Part shown: positions 63,101 through 63,701 of the stretch, in pieces
Layout of the letters: each line of letters opens with the position of its first letter
Position numbering within the stretch: the first letter of the stretch is position 1
Origin: Reticulitermes lucifugus
Lineage: Eukaryota > Arthropoda > Insecta > Blattodea > Rhinotermitidae
Assembly (NCBI GenBank): GCA_026260175.1
Contig: JAKCWW010000161.1
Span: 24,621 to 88,321, forward strand
Length of the DNA stretch: 63,701 bases
Direction of reading: 5' to 3'
Notes under the pieces: generated by a model
What the model saw: the letters and a program-made list of their open reading frames with translations, nothing else
Database searches by the model: none
What the model was told of the DNA's origin: nothing
Program-made: the position numbers and the translations under genes

Positions 63101-63701
63101 TCATATCTGAAGGTCAACTTTAGAGTTTCTGCAGGTTAAAATTCATTGCTTGTGTTACTAGAGTGTTAGGATTTGTTTCCCCTCTCCCCAAATTAAATAT
63201 CTCCAGTTTTTAATAAAAAATGTCTGCCAATGCTTTTTGTTGAATTATCATTTCAAATTATCTCTTGTACTCACTAAATTGCATTTTGTGCAAGCACTGC
63301 ATTTTGACACAATTTATCACCATGTTTGTCGTGTTATTTCGTCCGAAGTTGCAAATTAATAGTTTTCATTTGCTAGGGAATGTGAATAATCCTGCTATTA
63401 TTCTCTATGATGTATCTTTTATTGTTACTTTGAGCATAGCAGCTTTCCATCCATCCATCCATCCATCCATGGAGCAGAGTCCTTCTTGAGAACCTAACAG
63501 GTCGTCAGCTAGTCAAGAAATTCCTCGCGTTCTATGGAACCCGAAAGTTCATTACTGCACTCACAAGAGCTCGCCACCTGTCCCTATCTTCTTCTTCTTC
63601 TTCTTCTTCTTCTTCTTCTTCTTCTTTTTTTTTTTGGGGACACACCACAGTCGGTAGGACTCCTCTGGACGAGGGACCAGCTCGCCGCAGAGACCTCTAC
63701 C
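57030..63701 (+). CDS. VPS53: vacuolar protein sorting-associated protein 53 (3' part outside the window)
   Basis: Seven exons join in phase: 57030-57122, 58145-58330, 58476-58690, 58796-58916, 60435-60580, 61407-61622, 62212-62386 (1152 nt, residues 1-384). Family proteins are about 700-830 aa, so the C-terminal half lies beyond the window; 62387-63701 is intron. The visible part is the Vps53 N-terminal domain: [79 protein letters not shown] and [12 protein letters not shown]. The N-terminal third is coiled-coil helix, as expected for a CATCHR tether. Known of the family: a subunit of GARP (endosome to trans-Golgi) and EARP (recycling) complexes with VPS51, VPS52 and VPS54 or VPS50. Start ATG 57030 gives a short acidic leader like the human one. 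Confidence 0.94.
57845..58025 (+). mobile_element. SINE family 2 copy
   Basis: Box A-like GTAGCGGTAACGC, box B GGTTCGAATCTC, body TTGGTTTTGCTCAGTCC and CGGTATAGTATGTCAG. In VPS53 intron 1. Confidence 0.75.
59025..59275 (+). repeat. dispersed repeat, copy 2 (partner at 23216-23480)
   Basis: Same block order as the intergenic copy. In VPS53 intron 4. Confidence 0.65.
59470..60150. mobile_element. foldback element G with a degenerate hammerhead-like motif
   Basis: Inverted arms, about 59470-59745 and 59925-60150, share AGTCACTGGGCAC, GAGAGTAGCTCTT-like and TGTCCATAGGTAGT blocks. The left arm carries the degenerate motif at 59555-59605; the right arm has lost it. In VPS53 intron 4. Confidence 0.75.
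59555..59605 (-). ncRNA. hammerhead-like motif G (G12 mutated)
   Basis: CUGAAGA (59598-59592), helix II UUGAAGC with GCUUCCA (one mismatch), then AAAAC instead of GAAAC. No clear GUH triplet follows. Confidence 0.35.
63478..63590 (+). repeat. dispersed repeat (LVKEFPVFYGT-type), copy 3
   Basis: Plus frame reads [20 protein letters not shown] and RHLS; truncated by the CTT microsatellite. Confidence 0.65.
63588..63631 (+). repeat. (CTT)n microsatellite
   Basis: About 13 CTT units followed by poly-T. Confidence 0.95.
63638..63701 (-). mobile_element. SINE family 3, partial at window end
   Basis: CACACCACAGTCGGTAGGAC and GACCAGCTCGCCGCAGAGA-type sequence matches the copy at 47450-47510 and continues out of the window. 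Confidence 0.65.

Larger units (their letters stand above)
62387..63701 (+). other. VPS53 intron 7 (partial)
   Basis: No exon of VPS53 is recognised here. It contains a (CCAT)n run near 63449-63470, a [13 protein letters not shown] repeat, a (CTT)n microsatellite and the start of a SINE family 3 copy. Confidence 0.6.

Overview
This window is nuclear DNA from an arthropod, almost certainly an insect. Genes are split by long repeat-filled introns with GT-AG splice sites, the protein homologies are metazoan, and the mobile elements (Jockey-like LINE, tRNA-derived SINEs, piggyBac, hAT, mariner and pogo relics) are typical of large insect genomes. The repeat set resembles what I recall from cockroach and termite genomes, but I cannot prove the order. 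Two assembly gaps (runs of N) lie at 17135-17168 and 47511-47560. CpG is sparse in most places and concentrated near 680-960, 27000-28500 and 55600-57500, which are the 5' ends of the genes.

Four conserved housekeeping genes can be rebuilt exon by exon. SH3BP5/parcas (+, 1022-16640, 7 exons, 429 aa) encodes a coiled-coil Rab11 exchange factor. DHX37/kurz (+, 28464-46914, 15 exons, 1223 aa) encodes a DEAH-box RNA helicase of 18S rRNA maturation. TMX2 (-, 48298-56045, 5 exons, 280 aa) encodes an ER thioredoxin-related membrane protein. VPS53 (+, 57030 onward, 7 exons seen, 3' end outside the window) encodes a GARP/EARP tethering subunit. DHX37 and TMX2 converge; TMX2 and VPS53 diverge from an intergenic stretch of about 1 kb. 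All reading frames join in phase across every junction. There is no operon-like logic; SH3BP5 (Rab11) and VPS53 (GARP/EARP) both act in endosomal recycling, but that proximity is probably chance.

The introns and spacers hold a dense repeat population: two LINE pieces, three SINE families, a piggyBac relic, a hAT transposase relic with three hAT-like MITEs in DHX37 introns, a mariner/IS630-type relic with MITEs, a pogo-type MITE pair, a jerky/CENP-B-like relic, diverged tandem repeats, a 0.5 kb palindrome just upstream of DHX37, and a perfect 25-bp hairpin.

The most notable signal is a set of foldback (inverted-repeat) elements whose arms carry minimal hammerhead ribozyme motifs: CUGANGA, a helix II, GAAAC, a 2-4 nt helix III loop, then GUH. 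Helix II sequences differ between copies but keep pairing, so the structure itself appears conserved. Six motifs have an intact core and at least five carry core-killing substitutions. One element with two intact, outward-pointing ribozymes sits between the divergent TMX2 and VPS53 starts; another sits sense-oriented in the last DHX37 intron. They resemble the hammerheads known from terminal repeats of Penelope-like elements, but no Penelope reverse transcriptase or GIY-YIG domain is visible here.
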